The notes under the pieces are model-generated. The model was given only the letters and a program-made list of their open reading frames with translations, did no database searches and had not been told where the DNA came from. Positions 1-7,811 of a stretch of DNA of 64,000 nucleotides are shown here, one piece after another. Position 1 is the stretch's first letter; each line of letters opens with the position of its first letter. Both the position numbers and the translations under genes were made by a program. This DNA is from Hyphomonadaceae bacterium BRH_c29 (GTDB lineage Bacteria; Pseudomonadota; Alphaproteobacteria; Caulobacterales; Hyphomonadaceae), in NCBI GenBank assembly GCA_000961695.1, contig LADW01000041.1, positions 1 to 64,000 on the forward strand, given 5' to 3'.

Positions 1-66
1 GTCGATCGTCCGCACATCGTCGCCCGCCGCAACGCCCGCTGGGCCCGCCGCGCCGCACACGCCTGA
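1..66 (+). CDS. 3' end of a gene cut by the window edge
   Basis: An open frame runs from the first base to a TGA at 64-66 and gives 21 residues ending in RRNARWARRAAHA. The start lies outside the window, so the function cannot be assigned. The arginine-rich end closely resembles the end of the small gene at 828-998 (RRHRWARRNAHA), so the two may be related basic small proteins. A good intrinsic terminator follows at 100-139, which supports this being a real 3' end. Confidence 0.5.
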   Translation, partial: VDRPHIVARRNARWARRAAHA

Positions 67-99
67 TCGCGTCCCAGGCCCTCGCGGCCAATCAAGATT

Positions 100-139
100 G
101 CCCGCCCTTCCCCCGGGAAGCGGCGGGCTTTTTTTGTTT
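100..139 (+). terminator. Rho-independent terminator
   Basis: A GC-rich stem (GCCCGCC at 100-106 paired with GGCGGGC at 122-128) encloses a short loop and is followed at once by a run of seven T, then GTTT. It lies 34 bases after the truncated gene at 1-66 and would end that transcript. Confidence 0.8.
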
Positions 140-242
140 AGGAGCCACTCGACAATCGCGCCGCGTCCGGATACCCATCTTGAGGGGAAACACGCTACGC
201 GTTTCGGCAGCGGCGGTGTTCCAGACCGCGGGAGGAGCACGA

Positions 243-716
243 ATGGTGGTCCGAACAAAACTGGCCGGATGGGTCTGTTTGGGGCTGGCTGCAAGCCTCG
301 GGGCGAGTGCGGGCGGACCGGATGCTCCGGCGCCGGGCGACCTCGTCACTTTGAATGTCTATGGCTGCTCGCATGACGGGATGACGATCAACGTCACCAT
401 GGGTCAAACGTCTTGGACGGCGATAGATGCAACTGCGTTCACGTCATCGGGCCCTGCCCGGCTGCAGATAACCCGCATCAGTGGCGACACTTTCGAGATC
501 AAGGAAAGCCGCGACTATGCCGACGGCAGCATGCTGGCGTTCCAATCTAACGCGCAGATGAGCGAACGCGGCCCGCGCCTGACCTCCATGGTGACCATGG
601 ATTTGCCCGAGGGCGGCAGGCTAACCGCAGCGTCGGCTTTCAGCTTTGCCGACCTCGTTGATCAATGGATCGCCGCCGGGGACTGGGAAAACACAGACAT
701 CGATTGCGCAGACTAG
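243..716 (+). CDS. Hypothetical exported protein
   Basis: A 157-residue protein of unknown function. The first about 24 residues (MVVRTK, then a hydrophobic stretch ending near GASAG) look like a Sec signal peptide, so it should be periplasmic or secreted. The ATG at 243 is chosen because GGAGGAG lies five bases upstream at 231-237; a longer frame opening at 180 has no such site and would bury the signal peptide. The mature part is polar and probably beta-rich, with two cysteines far apart (one in the YGCSHDG segment, one in the last residues) that could form a disulfide. I do not recognise a family. Confidence 0.7.
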   Translation: MVVRTKLAGWVCLGLAASLGASAGGPDAPAPGDLVTLNVYGCSHDGMTINVTMGQTSWTAIDATAFTSSGPARLQITRISGDTFEIKESRDYADGSMLAFQSNAQMSERGPRLTSMVTMDLPEGGRLTAASAFSFADLVDQWIAAGDWENTDIDCAD

Positions 717-827
717 CGGCGGGCTTTTTTGTTTCAATCGGGACGTGATGGACGGCAAGCGTGGAGAGGTTCATACTGGTGCTATGTACGGCGCACGAAA
801 CGTCCGGCTTCAACATGGAGCCAGACA

Positions 828-998
828 ATGAAAAGCGATCCGAATTCCCCACGCGACAAAGGCAGGCGCCGCGACAGCAAGCCTGAGCGCATTGTGACCG
901 CATCCGAAGCAGCAAAAGCGGACGATTCCCAGCCGAAGCGCCTTCACCTGTTGGAGCAGCGCAGGCACCGCTGGGCCCGCCGCAACGCGCACGCCTGA
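828..998 (+). CDS. Small basic hypothetical protein (56 aa)
   Basis: A 56-residue, strongly basic, soluble protein beginning MKSDPNSPRDKGRRRD and ending RRHRWARRNAHA. GGAG sits seven bases before the ATG. Its last dozen residues match the end of the truncated gene at 1-66, which supports both being translated and perhaps paralogous. No catalytic motif is visible. The composition (Arg, Lys, Asp, Ser) fits a nucleic-acid- or ribosome-associated small protein, but that is a guess. It ends three bases before the 3' end of prmA on the other strand. Confidence 0.5.
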   Translation: MKSDPNSPRDKGRRRDSKPERIVTASEAAKADDSQPKRLHLLEQRRHRWARRNAHA

Positions 999-1001
999 AG
1001 A

Positions 1002-1859
1002 TCAGCCCGGCTGCTTCATGACCAGGGTTGACCAGCCGTCCTTGCGGATGCGGCGCTGGAACAGGAGGCCGTGGCCTTCGAAGGCCTGACGGACCTGTCC
1101 GGCCTGATGGTGCAGCAGACCCGACAGGATCACCGTGCCGCCGGGGGCGGTCAGGGTTGCGATCTCCGGCGAGAGACCGATCAGCGGGCGCATCAGGATG
1201 TTCGCGAACACCGTGTCATAGGGCGCAGCGCGGCGGATGCGCGGGGCGTTCGCGCCAGTTATGTGCATGGCCCGGAAGCGGGAGACATTGTTTTTCTTGG
1301 CATTCTCGTTCGCCACGACCACGCTGTCGAAGTCGATATCGGTGCCGAGCGCCATCGTGGCGCCAGCCTTCAGCGCGGCAATCGCCAGCACGCCAGAGCC
1401 CGTGCCAAGGTCCAGCACCCGGCCGATGGCGCGGCGGCGGCGGACTTCGTCCAGTGCGATCAGGCAGCCGAGTGTCGTGCCGTGATGGCCCGTGCCGAAA
1501 GCCGGTCCGGCCTCGATCAGCACGGCGATGCGGCCCGGCGCCATCTTGGCCAGCGCATGGCTGCCGGCCACGAAGAACGGCCCGGCGGACACAGGCGGCA
1601 GGCCTTCCAGCGACATGGTCACCCAGTCGCGCTCGATGACTTCCTCAACACGCGGCGACAGCTCCGGACTGGTCTCCAGGATGGTCGCCACACAGGCGTC
1701 TGCGTCTTCCTGCGTCTCCGCGAAAGCGTCGAGCCGCCAGATGCCGCGCCCGTCTTCCTTGCAGTCCACTGCGCCTGCAGGTGAGGGGTCGGCCCATGCC
1801 AGGGCGTCCCATGCTGCTTCCACCGGCGCCCGCGCGCCTCTTGCCGATATCTGATACAT
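1002..1859 (-). CDS. prmA: Ribosomal protein L11 methyltransferase
   Basis: PrmA trimethylates lysines and the N-terminus of ribosomal protein L11 using S-adenosylmethionine in the cytoplasm. From the start MYQISARGAR the protein is 285 residues, normal for the family. It shows the PrmA signature FGTGHHGTT near residues 121-129 and the SAM-binding motif I LDLGTGSG near 149-156, followed by the FANILMRPL segment where the family has its substrate-site NIL motif. An upstream ATG at 1895 would add 12 basic residues (MSRQGRPAKRRA) that are not typical of PrmA, so 1859 is preferred. It stands alone, convergent with the small gene at 828-998. Confidence 0.9.
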   Translation of the reverse strand: MYQISARGARAPVEAAWDALAWADPSPAGAVDCKEDGRGIWRLDAFAETQEDADACVATILETSPELSPRVEEVIERDWVTMSLEGLPPVSAGPFFVAGSHALAKMAPGRIAVLIEAGPAFGTGHHGTTLGCLIALDEVRRRRAIGRVLDLGTGSGVLAIAALKAGATMALGTDIDFDSVVVANENAKKNNVSRFRAMHITGANAPRIRRAAPYDTVFANILMRPLIGLSPEIATLTAPGGTVILSGLLHHQAGQVRQAFEGHGLLFQRRIRKDGWSTLVMKQPG

Positions 1860-1937
1860 GGCGCGGCGCTTAGCAGGTCGCCCCTGTCTGCTCAATCACT
1901 CATGTTTTTACGGACTGCCCTTGGAATCCTCTCATAG

Positions 1938-1954
1938 ATAACATATATTGTTAT
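1938..1954. promoter_or_regulatory. AT-rich inverted repeat before the TM2 gene
   Basis: ATAACA-TATAT-TGTTAT is a perfect 6-bp inverted repeat around five bases, lying 23 bases upstream of the TM2-protein start. In such GC-rich DNA an all-AT palindrome stands out. It may be an operator or overlap the -10 region. The binding protein is unknown. Confidence 0.4.
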
Positions 1955-1976
1955 TCGATATGAAGGAGAAACGGCC

Positions 1977-2273
1977 ATGAGCCTGACCACCGATGACATG
2001 ATCCTGATCGAGCAACGTGTCGCCAATGAGCGCAAGAGCGCTGGCGCGGCCTATCTGCTTTGGTTTTTCCTCGGCTTCGTCTCGGCGCACCGGTTCTATC
2101 TCGGCAAGCCGATCAGCGCGATCCTGCAGATCCTTTCCTATTTCATCCTGATCGGGTTCGTCTGGTGGTTCCTGGACTTCTTCCTGATCCCCTCGATCAT
2201 CGAAGACGACCTCGACAACAAGCGCGCCCGCATGGCCGGGTATCTCAGCCGCCGGGGACATTACGCCTACTGA
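1977..2273 (+). CDS. TM2 domain-containing membrane protein
   Basis: A 98-residue inner-membrane protein. After a charged N-terminus it has two transmembrane helices: about residues 24-36 running into AHRFYLGK, then about 42-66. The segment LWFFLGFVSAHRFYLGK is the classic TM2-domain signature (small turn between two helices with G-x-x-G-x-H-R-F-Y). TM2 proteins are widespread but their bacterial role is not settled. An excellent ribosome site (AAGGAGA) precedes the ATG, and an AT-rich palindrome lies just upstream. It appears monocistronic. Confidence 0.8.
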   Translation: MSLTTDDMILIEQRVANERKSAGAAYLLWFFLGFVSAHRFYLGKPISAILQILSYFILIGFVWWFLDFFLIPSIIEDDLDNKRARMAGYLSRRGHYAY

Positions 2274-2289
2274 TAGAACCGCTGCGCCC

Positions 2290-2325
2290 GTCCGCCGCGC
2301 CCCCATAGCGGACGAGAAATTTTCC
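2290..2325 (+). terminator. Weak terminator-like hairpin
   Basis: GTCCGC (2290-2295) pairs with GCGGAC (2308-2313). After five bases come four T residues. It would separate the TM2 gene from the acyl-CoA ligase gene, but the T-run is short and offset. Confidence 0.3.
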
Positions 2326-2330
2326 CTGTA

Positions 2331-2360
2331 GCCTCCCGGCACAACAACGTGTTGGGAGGC
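2331..2360 (+). promoter_or_regulatory. Hairpin covering the ribosome site of the acyl-CoA ligase gene
   Basis: GCCTCCC at 2331-2337 can pair with GGGAGGC at 2354-2360, with a further AACA/TGTT pairing inside. The right arm is the Shine-Dalgarno sequence of the gene starting at 2365. If transcribed, the hairpin would hide the ribosome site. It could equally be a DNA palindrome bound by a repressor. Confidence 0.4.
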
Positions 2361-2364
2361 ACGC

Positions 2365-3981
2365 ATGTACCAGGTTTCGCTGACGCAATCCTATTTCCCT
2401 GCCCATGGCGGACCGGAGCCAGCCCCGCAAAGCATTGGCGACATGCTGCGCGCCTCGGTGGCGCGTCACCCTTCCCAGCCTGCCCTGAAAGCGCTGGACT
2501 ATGACGGCGCCATCCTGCGCAGCTGGTCTTATGCCGAGCTCCTGTTCGATGCCGAACGCCTCGCCCGCGCGCTGGCCAGCCGCCACGCAGAAGGCGCGCG
2601 TGTCGCCGTCTATGCCAACAATGTCCCGGAATGGATCCTGCTGGAACTCGCCTGCGGCCTGGCTGGCGTGATCCTGGTCACGGTCAACCCGGCCTACCAG
2701 AAGCGCGAACTGAAATACGTGCTCGAACAATCCCGCTCCGAGGCGATCTATTATGTCGCCGACTTCCGGGGCAATCCAATGCAGGCCATCGCCGATGAGG
2801 TCTGCAATGAGATCCCGGCCATCCGGCACCGCATCCTGCTGACGGATCATGCTGCCCTATTCCATGGCGAAGCGGAGGGTGAGCTGCGCAATCCGGGCCC
2901 GCTCGATGCGGCGCAGATCCAGTACACATCCGGCACGACCGGCTTTCCCAAAGGGGCCCTGCTCCGCCATAATGGCCTCGTCCTGAACGGGCTTGAAAGC
3001 ATGAAACGCGCCGGGGTGAACAAGGGCGATACGTTCGTCCACAACATGCCGCTGTTTCATACGACGGGCTGCGCCGTTCTCGTCATGGGCGGTCTCGCCG
3101 TCGGCGCCACGATGCTTCTGGCGCCTGTGTTCGATCCGGTCATGATTGCCAAAGTGATGGAGCGAGAGCGGACGTATTTCATCCTGGGCGTGCCGACCAT
3201 GCTGGTCGCCCTGATCGAGGAGATCGAAAAGTCCGGCCGCGATGTCTCGTCCACACGGCGCATCATGTCCGGCGGATCGATGGTGCCGCCGGAACTGTGC
3301 CGCAAGGCGCGCAAGGTGTTCGGCGCCCCGATCCAGATCGTCTATGGCCAGACCGAGACCTGCCCCGTCCTCACCCAGGCCTGGTATGAAGATGATGAGG
3401 TCGACCTGACCCAGACCATCGGCCAGCCTGTGCCGCATACGGAGATTGCCATTCTCGATCCGGCAACGAACGAGGTGATGCCCATCGGTGAACAGGGCGA
3501 GATCTGCGCCCGCGCCTATTCGGTCATGATCGGCTATAATGACAATCCGGAGGCGACCGCCGCCACCATCGATTCCGATGGCTGGCTTCACACTGGCGAT
3601 CTCGGCCGGATGGACCCGCGCGGCTATGTGAAGATTACCGGCCGGGTGAAGGAAATGATCATCCGCGGCGGCGAAAATCTCTTCCCCGCCGAAATCGAGA
3701 ATGCCCTTCTGGAACATGACGCGATCTCGGAAATCGCCATTGTCGGCATCCCGGATGATAAATGGGGCGAGCAGGTCGCCTGCTTCATGCGCGGCAATTC
3801 AAAGCCGCATCCGAGCGATACCGAACTGAAGTCCTTTATCCGTGAACGCCTTTCACCGCAGAAGACGCCCGCCTACTGGATCTGGGTCGATGACTGGCCG
3901 CTCACCGGCTCCGGCAAGATCCAGCGCTTCAAACTGGCTGAAGCCTTCGAGCAAGGCGCCTATACCGATCAGGTGGAATAG
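2365..3981 (+). CDS. AMP-dependent acyl-CoA synthetase/ligase (FadD-like)
   Basis: A 538-residue member of the ANL superfamily that activates a carboxylic acid with ATP to an acyl-adenylate and transfers it to CoA. Motifs in order: the phosphate-binding loop YTSGTTGFPKG (about residues 187-197), YGQTET (adenine and active site), GWLHTGDLG with the ribose-binding Asp, the hinge GRVKEMIIRGGENLFPAEIE, and the C-terminal catalytic lysine in GSGKIQRFK. Length and layout fit medium- or long-chain fatty-acyl-CoA ligases, but the acyl specificity cannot be read from the sequence. The ribosome site GGGAGG is four to six bases from ATG and lies inside a hairpin. Its 3' end overlaps the convergent GFA gene by 13 bases. 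Confidence 0.88.
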   Translation: MYQVSLTQSYFPAHGGPEPAPQSIGDMLRASVARHPSQPALKALDYDGAILRSWSYAELLFDAERLARALASRHAEGARVAVYANNVPEWILLELACGLAGVILVTVNPAYQKRELKYVLEQSRSEAIYYVADFRGNPMQAIADEVCNEIPAIRHRILLTDHAALFHGEAEGELRNPGPLDAAQIQYTSGTTGFPKGALLRHNGLVLNGLESMKRAGVNKGDTFVHNMPLFHTTGCAVLVMGGLAVGATMLLAPVFDPVMIAKVMERERTYFILGVPTMLVALIEEIEKSGRDVSSTRRIMSGGSMVPPELCRKARKVFGAPIQIVYGQTETCPVLTQAWYEDDEVDLTQTIGQPVPHTEIAILDPATNEVMPIGEQGEICARAYSVMIGYNDNPEATAATIDSDGWLHTGDLGRMDPRGYVKITGRVKEMIIRGGENLFPAEIENALLEHDAISEIAIVGIPDDKWGEQVACFMRGNSKPHPSDTELKSFIRERLSPQKTPAYWIWVDDWPLTGSGKIQRFKLAEAFEQGAYTDQVE

Positions 3982-4460
3982 ATTGCGTCGAAATGGTCCC
4001 ACAGGGCCTGACGGGTTGAGTTGAAGGCTTCGATCACGAGCGCGTCGGTCGCGGCCACGGCATCCGGCGCGGCTTCCTCGACGAAGATGTGAGACGTGGG
4101 CACGGCCCAGGACGGATCGTCGAGCGTGCCGGCGCAGAGGATGACGAGATCCGGCGCCGCCTCCGGCAGGTGCCACATCCGCGTGCCGCAATCCTTGCAG
4201 CGCTCGATCGGGATCATGTGGCCACTCCCGCCCTTGCGGCGGAAGACGTCGAACGCGCCGGAGGCAATCTCCAATCCGTCTTTCGGCACATGCAGGTAGA
4301 GCCCGAATGTTACTCCCGAGAGGCGCTTGCAATCATCGCAATGGCAGGCATTGACCGCTTTGGGGCGGGCCCGGATCGCATAGCGGACAGCGCCGCAATG
4401 GCACCCGCCCATGATAGGGACGTCAGGAACAGGCGAACGGGGAATATCAGCGCGGATCAT
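3969..4460 (-). CDS. GFA family zinc protein (glutathione-dependent formaldehyde-activating-like)
   Basis: A 163-residue protein with the GFA/CENP-V fold. It has the zinc-binding cysteine sets of the family: GGCHCGAVRY near residues 18-27, CHCDDCKR near 39-46 and a CKDCGTR pair near 88-94. Family members bind two zincs and include S-hydroxymethyl-glutathione synthase, but most are uncharacterised, so the formaldehyde role is only by family name. An internal ATG at 4412 (MGGCHCG) is an alternative start. It faces the acyl-CoA ligase and shares 13 bases with its 3' end. Confidence 0.82.
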   Translation of the reverse strand: MIRADIPRSPVPDVPIMGGCHCGAVRYAIRARPKAVNACHCDDCKRLSGVTFGLYLHVPKDGLEIASGAFDVFRRKGGSGHMIPIERCKDCGTRMWHLPEAAPDLVILCAGTLDDPSWAVPTSHIFVEEAAPDAVAATDALVIEAFNSTRQALWDHFDAIYST

Positions 4461-4558
4461 GCACCTGACTTTATCCCCCGTTTCCGGGCTTTCAACTATC
4501 GGGTCATTTTAGCCGGCCCCGCTTGTCACCAAGGCGCTTCGCCGCCAACACTGGCGCC

Positions 4559-5476
4559 ATGCTGAAACGTCTGATCCCCGCCCTCGCCCTGATTGCCGCC
4601 TGCCACAGCGCCGCGGCTGAGACACCGGCCCCGGAAGCCGCGTCCTGGCGCCCGGTCGACCCGGAAAATCTCCTCCTGTTCGACATGGGCGAGGCGCAAG
4701 GCGTGATCGCGCTGGAACTCTTCCCTGAAGCCGCCCCGGCCAATGCGGCCGCCCTGCGCGACGCGGTCCGCAGCGGCTATTTCGATGGGGAGTTCTTCTA
4801 CCGGGTGATCGAGAACCATGTCGCCCAGGCCGGCAAGGAGTTCGACCAGAGCCTCAAAGGCATGCCCCTTGTACCACTGGAAGCTGAACGCGCGATCAGC
4901 CCGGACGGCTTCGACCCACTCGGCAATGGCGACCTGTTCGCTCCGGAAGTCGGCTCCCGCAAGGGCTTTGCCGTGGGGCGTGACGGTGACCACGAATGGC
5001 TGCTGAACTGCCCCGGTACGGTCGGCATGGCGCGGGACGAAGCCCCGGACACTGCCGTTGCCGAGTTTTACATACCCCTCACGCCGCGCCGCTATCTTGA
5101 CCGCAACTATACCGTGTTCGGCCGCGTCATCGGCGGCCTGGACGTCGTCAATCGCCTCGCCCGCGTCGAGCCCTCGACCGAGGAAGAAACCGAGGCCCTG
5201 TTCGGGGAGGACGCGCCGCTGGCCTACCAGATCAATCAGTATCGCCGCTCGAAACTTGATCCCAACAGGATCGTCTCGGCGAAAGTCGCCGCCGACCTGC
5301 CGGAAGCAGACCGGCCCGCCTATGAAGTGATGGCGACGCCAAGCCCGGCATGGGACGCCTTGAAAGAGAGCAAACGCGATTATGGATCGATCAGCGCCTT
5401 TGTCGTGACACCCCCAAAAGTGATCGATATTTGTTCATTACCCGTCCCGGCGCGCCTAATTAACGAGCAAAACTAG
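4559..5476 (+). CDS. Peptidylprolyl isomerase, cyclophilin type, probable lipoprotein
   Basis: A 305-residue extracytoplasmic cyclophilin that would catalyse prolyl cis-trans isomerisation during folding of envelope proteins. The start MLKRLIPALALIAAC gives a signal peptide with a lipobox (IAAC), so the mature protein is probably lipid-anchored. The cyclophilin core includes GVIALELFPEAAPA, FYRVIENHVAQAG (the FHRVI-x-x-F-x-x-Q-G motif with His replaced by Tyr), the FYIPL segment and VFGRVIGGLDVV. A longer frame opening at 4523 would place twelve residues before the signal peptide. The C-terminal about 100 residues after the cyclophilin core are variable and of unknown role. Confidence 0.82.
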   Translation: MLKRLIPALALIAACHSAAAETPAPEAASWRPVDPENLLLFDMGEAQGVIALELFPEAAPANAAALRDAVRSGYFDGEFFYRVIENHVAQAGKEFDQSLKGMPLVPLEAERAISPDGFDPLGNGDLFAPEVGSRKGFAVGRDGDHEWLLNCPGTVGMARDEAPDTAVAEFYIPLTPRRYLDRNYTVFGRVIGGLDVVNRLARVEPSTEEETEALFGEDAPLAYQINQYRRSKLDPNRIVSAKVAADLPEADRPAYEVMATPSPAWDALKESKRDYGSISAFVVTPPKVIDICSLPVPARLINEQN

Positions 5477-5568
5477 ACTCTGTTAATCCTGCCGACCGCA
5501 AAGCGCTTGGCCATCCGGCGCACTCTCAGCCTGTTTCCCCGCAAACAAAACAACGCGAGTGGAGGGCA

Positions 5569-5586
5569 AGTTCACGCGCGTGAACT
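5569..5586. promoter_or_regulatory. Perfect 18-bp palindrome upstream of amt
   Basis: AGTTCACGCGCGTGAACT is a perfect 18-bp inverted repeat with no central spacer. It ends 17 bases before the TTG start of the ammonium transporter and just before its ribosome site. This is a strong candidate operator for a dimeric regulator. It does not resemble the NtrC site consensus that I know, so the regulator is not identified. Confidence 0.55.
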
Positions 5587-5603
5587 GACTCAGGGAGCTT
5601 ACG

Positions 5604-6887
5604 TTGGGGTTCAAGACAATTGCGGCACGCTTCGGCGTGCTCATGACGCTGTGCGTGGCATCGGCTGCGCCCGCCTTCGCCGATACGGGTGACTCAGCCT
5701 GGATTCTGACCGCCACGGCGCTGGTCCTGTTCATGACGCTGCCGGGGCTCGCCCTCTTTTATGGCGGCCTTGTGCAGGCGAAAAACCTCTTGTCCGTGTT
5801 CATGCATTGCATGGCGATTGCCGCGCTGATGAGCCTTGTCTGGCTGGCTTGCGGCTATTCCATCGCTTTCGGGCCGGGAACCAGCGGCGTGATCGGCGGC
5901 TTCGCGAAATCCTTCGGCGCCGGGATGACCGGCGCGCCGCTCGCCGGCCAGTCCATTCCCGAGCCGCTGTTCCTGATGTTCCAGATGACGTTCGCCATCA
6001 TTACCCCGGCCCTGATCGTCGGGGCCTTTGCGGAGCGGGTGAATTTCGGCGCCATGCTGATCTTCTGCGCCGCCTGGCTGGTGCTCTGCTACGCGCCGGT
6101 CGCGCATTGGGTCTGGGGCGGCGGCTGGCTGGCGCAAATGGGCGTAGTCGATTTTGCCGGCGGCATCGTGGTGCACACGACGGCTGGCGTCTCGGCGCTG
6201 GCCTTTGCGCTCATCCTCGGCAAGCGGGCGCACTTCCCGCGCGACATGCGCCCACCGCACAGTCCCGGCTTTGTCATGCTCGGCGCCGCCATGCTCTGGG
6301 TCGGCTGGTTCGGCTTCAATGCAGGCTCCGCCCTCGGCGCCAACGCGGATGCGGCCCGCGCCATGCTGGTGACGCACACGTCCGCCGCCACCGCCGCGCT
6401 GGTCTGGATGGGCATCGAATGGGCGAGTTTCGGCAAGCCCACGCTGGTCGGTGTCGCGACAGGCATGGTCGCGGGCCTCGCGACGATCACACCCGCCGCC
6501 GGCTCCGTCGGCCCTGTCGGCGCGCTGATCATCGGCACGGCCAGCGCCTTCATCTGTTATGGCGCGGTCGGCCTGATCCGCCAGCGTCTGCAGATCGATG
6601 ACAGCCTGGACGTGTTCGCCGTGCATGGCGTGGGCGGCATTCTGGGCAGCCTGATGCTGCCCTTCCTTGCCGCGCTCGGGCCCCTCGCCCCCGGTTTGCA
6701 GAAACCGATAATGGCGCAATTCGGCGTGCAGTTACTCGGCGTGCTTGTGGTTGGCGTCCTGTCTGCCGTCGTGACGGCTGGCCTGCTCTACGCCATCCGC
6801 CTCGTCATGCCGCTTCGCGTGTCTCCGGAAGACGAGGAAGCGGGCCTCGATTCGGCGACGCATGGGGAAAGCGCCTATCACCAATAG
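5604..6887 (+). CDS. amt: Ammonium transporter
   Basis: A 427-residue inner-membrane Amt/Mep/Rh channel that conducts ammonium/ammonia. An N-terminal signal-like segment (to about residue 27) precedes DSAWILTATALVLFMTLPGLALFYGG, a hallmark of the family, and eleven hydrophobic helices follow. GGIVVHTTAGVSALAFAL (pore His region) and VHGVGGILGSL (second pore His) are both present, so the twin-histidine pore is intact. The start is TTG at 5604 with AGGGAG six bases before it. No glnK/glnB gene, the usual partner of amtB, lies next to it. An 18-bp palindrome sits immediately upstream. Confidence 0.93.
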   Translation: MGFKTIAARFGVLMTLCVASAAPAFADTGDSAWILTATALVLFMTLPGLALFYGGLVQAKNLLSVFMHCMAIAALMSLVWLACGYSIAFGPGTSGVIGGFAKSFGAGMTGAPLAGQSIPEPLFLMFQMTFAIITPALIVGAFAERVNFGAMLIFCAAWLVLCYAPVAHWVWGGGWLAQMGVVDFAGGIVVHTTAGVSALAFALILGKRAHFPRDMRPPHSPGFVMLGAAMLWVGWFGFNAGSALGANADAARAMLVTHTSAATAALVWMGIEWASFGKPTLVGVATGMVAGLATITPAAGSVGPVGALIIGTASAFICYGAVGLIRQRLQIDDSLDVFAVHGVGGILGSLMLPFLAALGPLAPGLQKPIMAQFGVQLLGVLVVGVLSAVVTAGLLYAIRLVMPLRVSPEDEEAGLDSATHGESAYHQ

Positions 6888-6944
6888 GCCAGCCTTCGGC
6901 CCGTTAACTTGACATCCCGGACGGGGCGCAGCACGCCATTCTAC

Positions 6945-7721
6945 ATGGAAGCTGCGTCACCCCCCCGCGAGATTGCGCCTGGCCTTTCCGGACTGAAAGG
7001 CATCGACCACGGCTTTTTTGGCCGCGCGGGCGGTGTCTCCACCGGACTCTATGCCAGCCTGAATGCCGGGCGCGGCTCGGACGACGATCCCGCCGCCGTC
7101 ATCCAGAACCGCGAGCGGATCCGTCAGGCACTCGGCGCAGACGCCCTGCTCTCCTGCCACCAGATCCACTCCGCTGAGGTCGTGCACGTGACCGAGGCCT
7201 GGAGCGACGAGCGCCCGCAAGCCGACGCGATGGTGACCGATGTGGCCGGGCTCGGCCTCTGCATCCTGACGGCAGACTGCACGCCGGTGCTCTTCGCTGA
7301 CGCCGAAGCCGGCGTGATCGGCGCGGCGCATGCCGGATGGAAAGGCGCGCTCGGCGGCGTACTGGAGGCAACGATTGCCTCAATGACGGAACTTGGCGCA
7401 AAACCTGGTCGCATCCGCGCCGCCATCGGGCCAACCATTGCGCAGGCGAGCTATGAAGTCGGGCCGGAATTCCGGGACACGTTCCTCGAAGCCTCCCCCG
7501 CCAGCGAACATCTGTTCAAACCCGGACGGTCAGACCGCTTCCATTTCGACCTGCCCGGATATTGCCGCGCCAGCCTCGCCGCCATGGACATCGGCCATGT
7601 CTCCGATCTCGGGCTCGACACATGCGCGCTGGAAGACGGCTATTTCTCCAATCGCCGGCGCAATCATCGCGGCGAACCGGACTATGGCCGAAATGCCTCA
7701 GTCATCGTGCTGCGCCCGTAA
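6945..7721 (+). CDS. pgeF: Peptidoglycan editing factor PgeF / multicopper polyphenol oxidase (YfiH family)
   Basis: A 258-residue protein of the YfiH/DUF152 family. Family knowledge: E. coli PgeF hydrolyses misincorporated amino acids (such as L-Ser) from UDP-MurNAc precursors, and homologues also act as adenosine-type purine nucleoside enzymes. Conserved metal ligands are visible in CHQIHSAEV, TADCTPVLFAD and AAHAGWKG, and GFFGRAGGVSTG is the usual N-terminal motif. The ATG at 6945 is preferred. A TTG at 6909 would add twelve residues; neither has a clear ribosome site. It lies 90 bases upstream of prs on the same strand. Confidence 0.85.
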   Translation: MEAASPPREIAPGLSGLKGIDHGFFGRAGGVSTGLYASLNAGRGSDDDPAAVIQNRERIRQALGADALLSCHQIHSAEVVHVTEAWSDERPQADAMVTDVAGLGLCILTADCTPVLFADAEAGVIGAAHAGWKGALGGVLEATIASMTELGAKPGRIRAAIGPTIAQASYEVGPEFRDTFLEASPASEHLFKPGRSDRFHFDLPGYCRASLAAMDIGHVSDLGLDTCALEDGYFSNRRRNHRGEPDYGRNASVIVLRP

Positions 7722-7811
7722 AAATTTGCATTGAGTGTGAGAGTCCGGTTGCGACTCGGGCCCGCCTGTTACAAAAGCTTCGCCATCAGGGGCAACAGGG
7801 TCAAAGCCGAC

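Noticed and set aside
717-734. Possible terminator after the secreted-protein gene
   Set aside because: The GGCGGGC-T6 right arm is present but no matching GCCCGCC left arm lies nearby; the best pairing has six bases and a loop of about 40.
5694-6719. Long open frame on the minus strand across amt
   Set aside because: Composition is charged and Gly/His/Arg-rich with no motif; it is antisense to a clear ammonium transporter and results from high GC.
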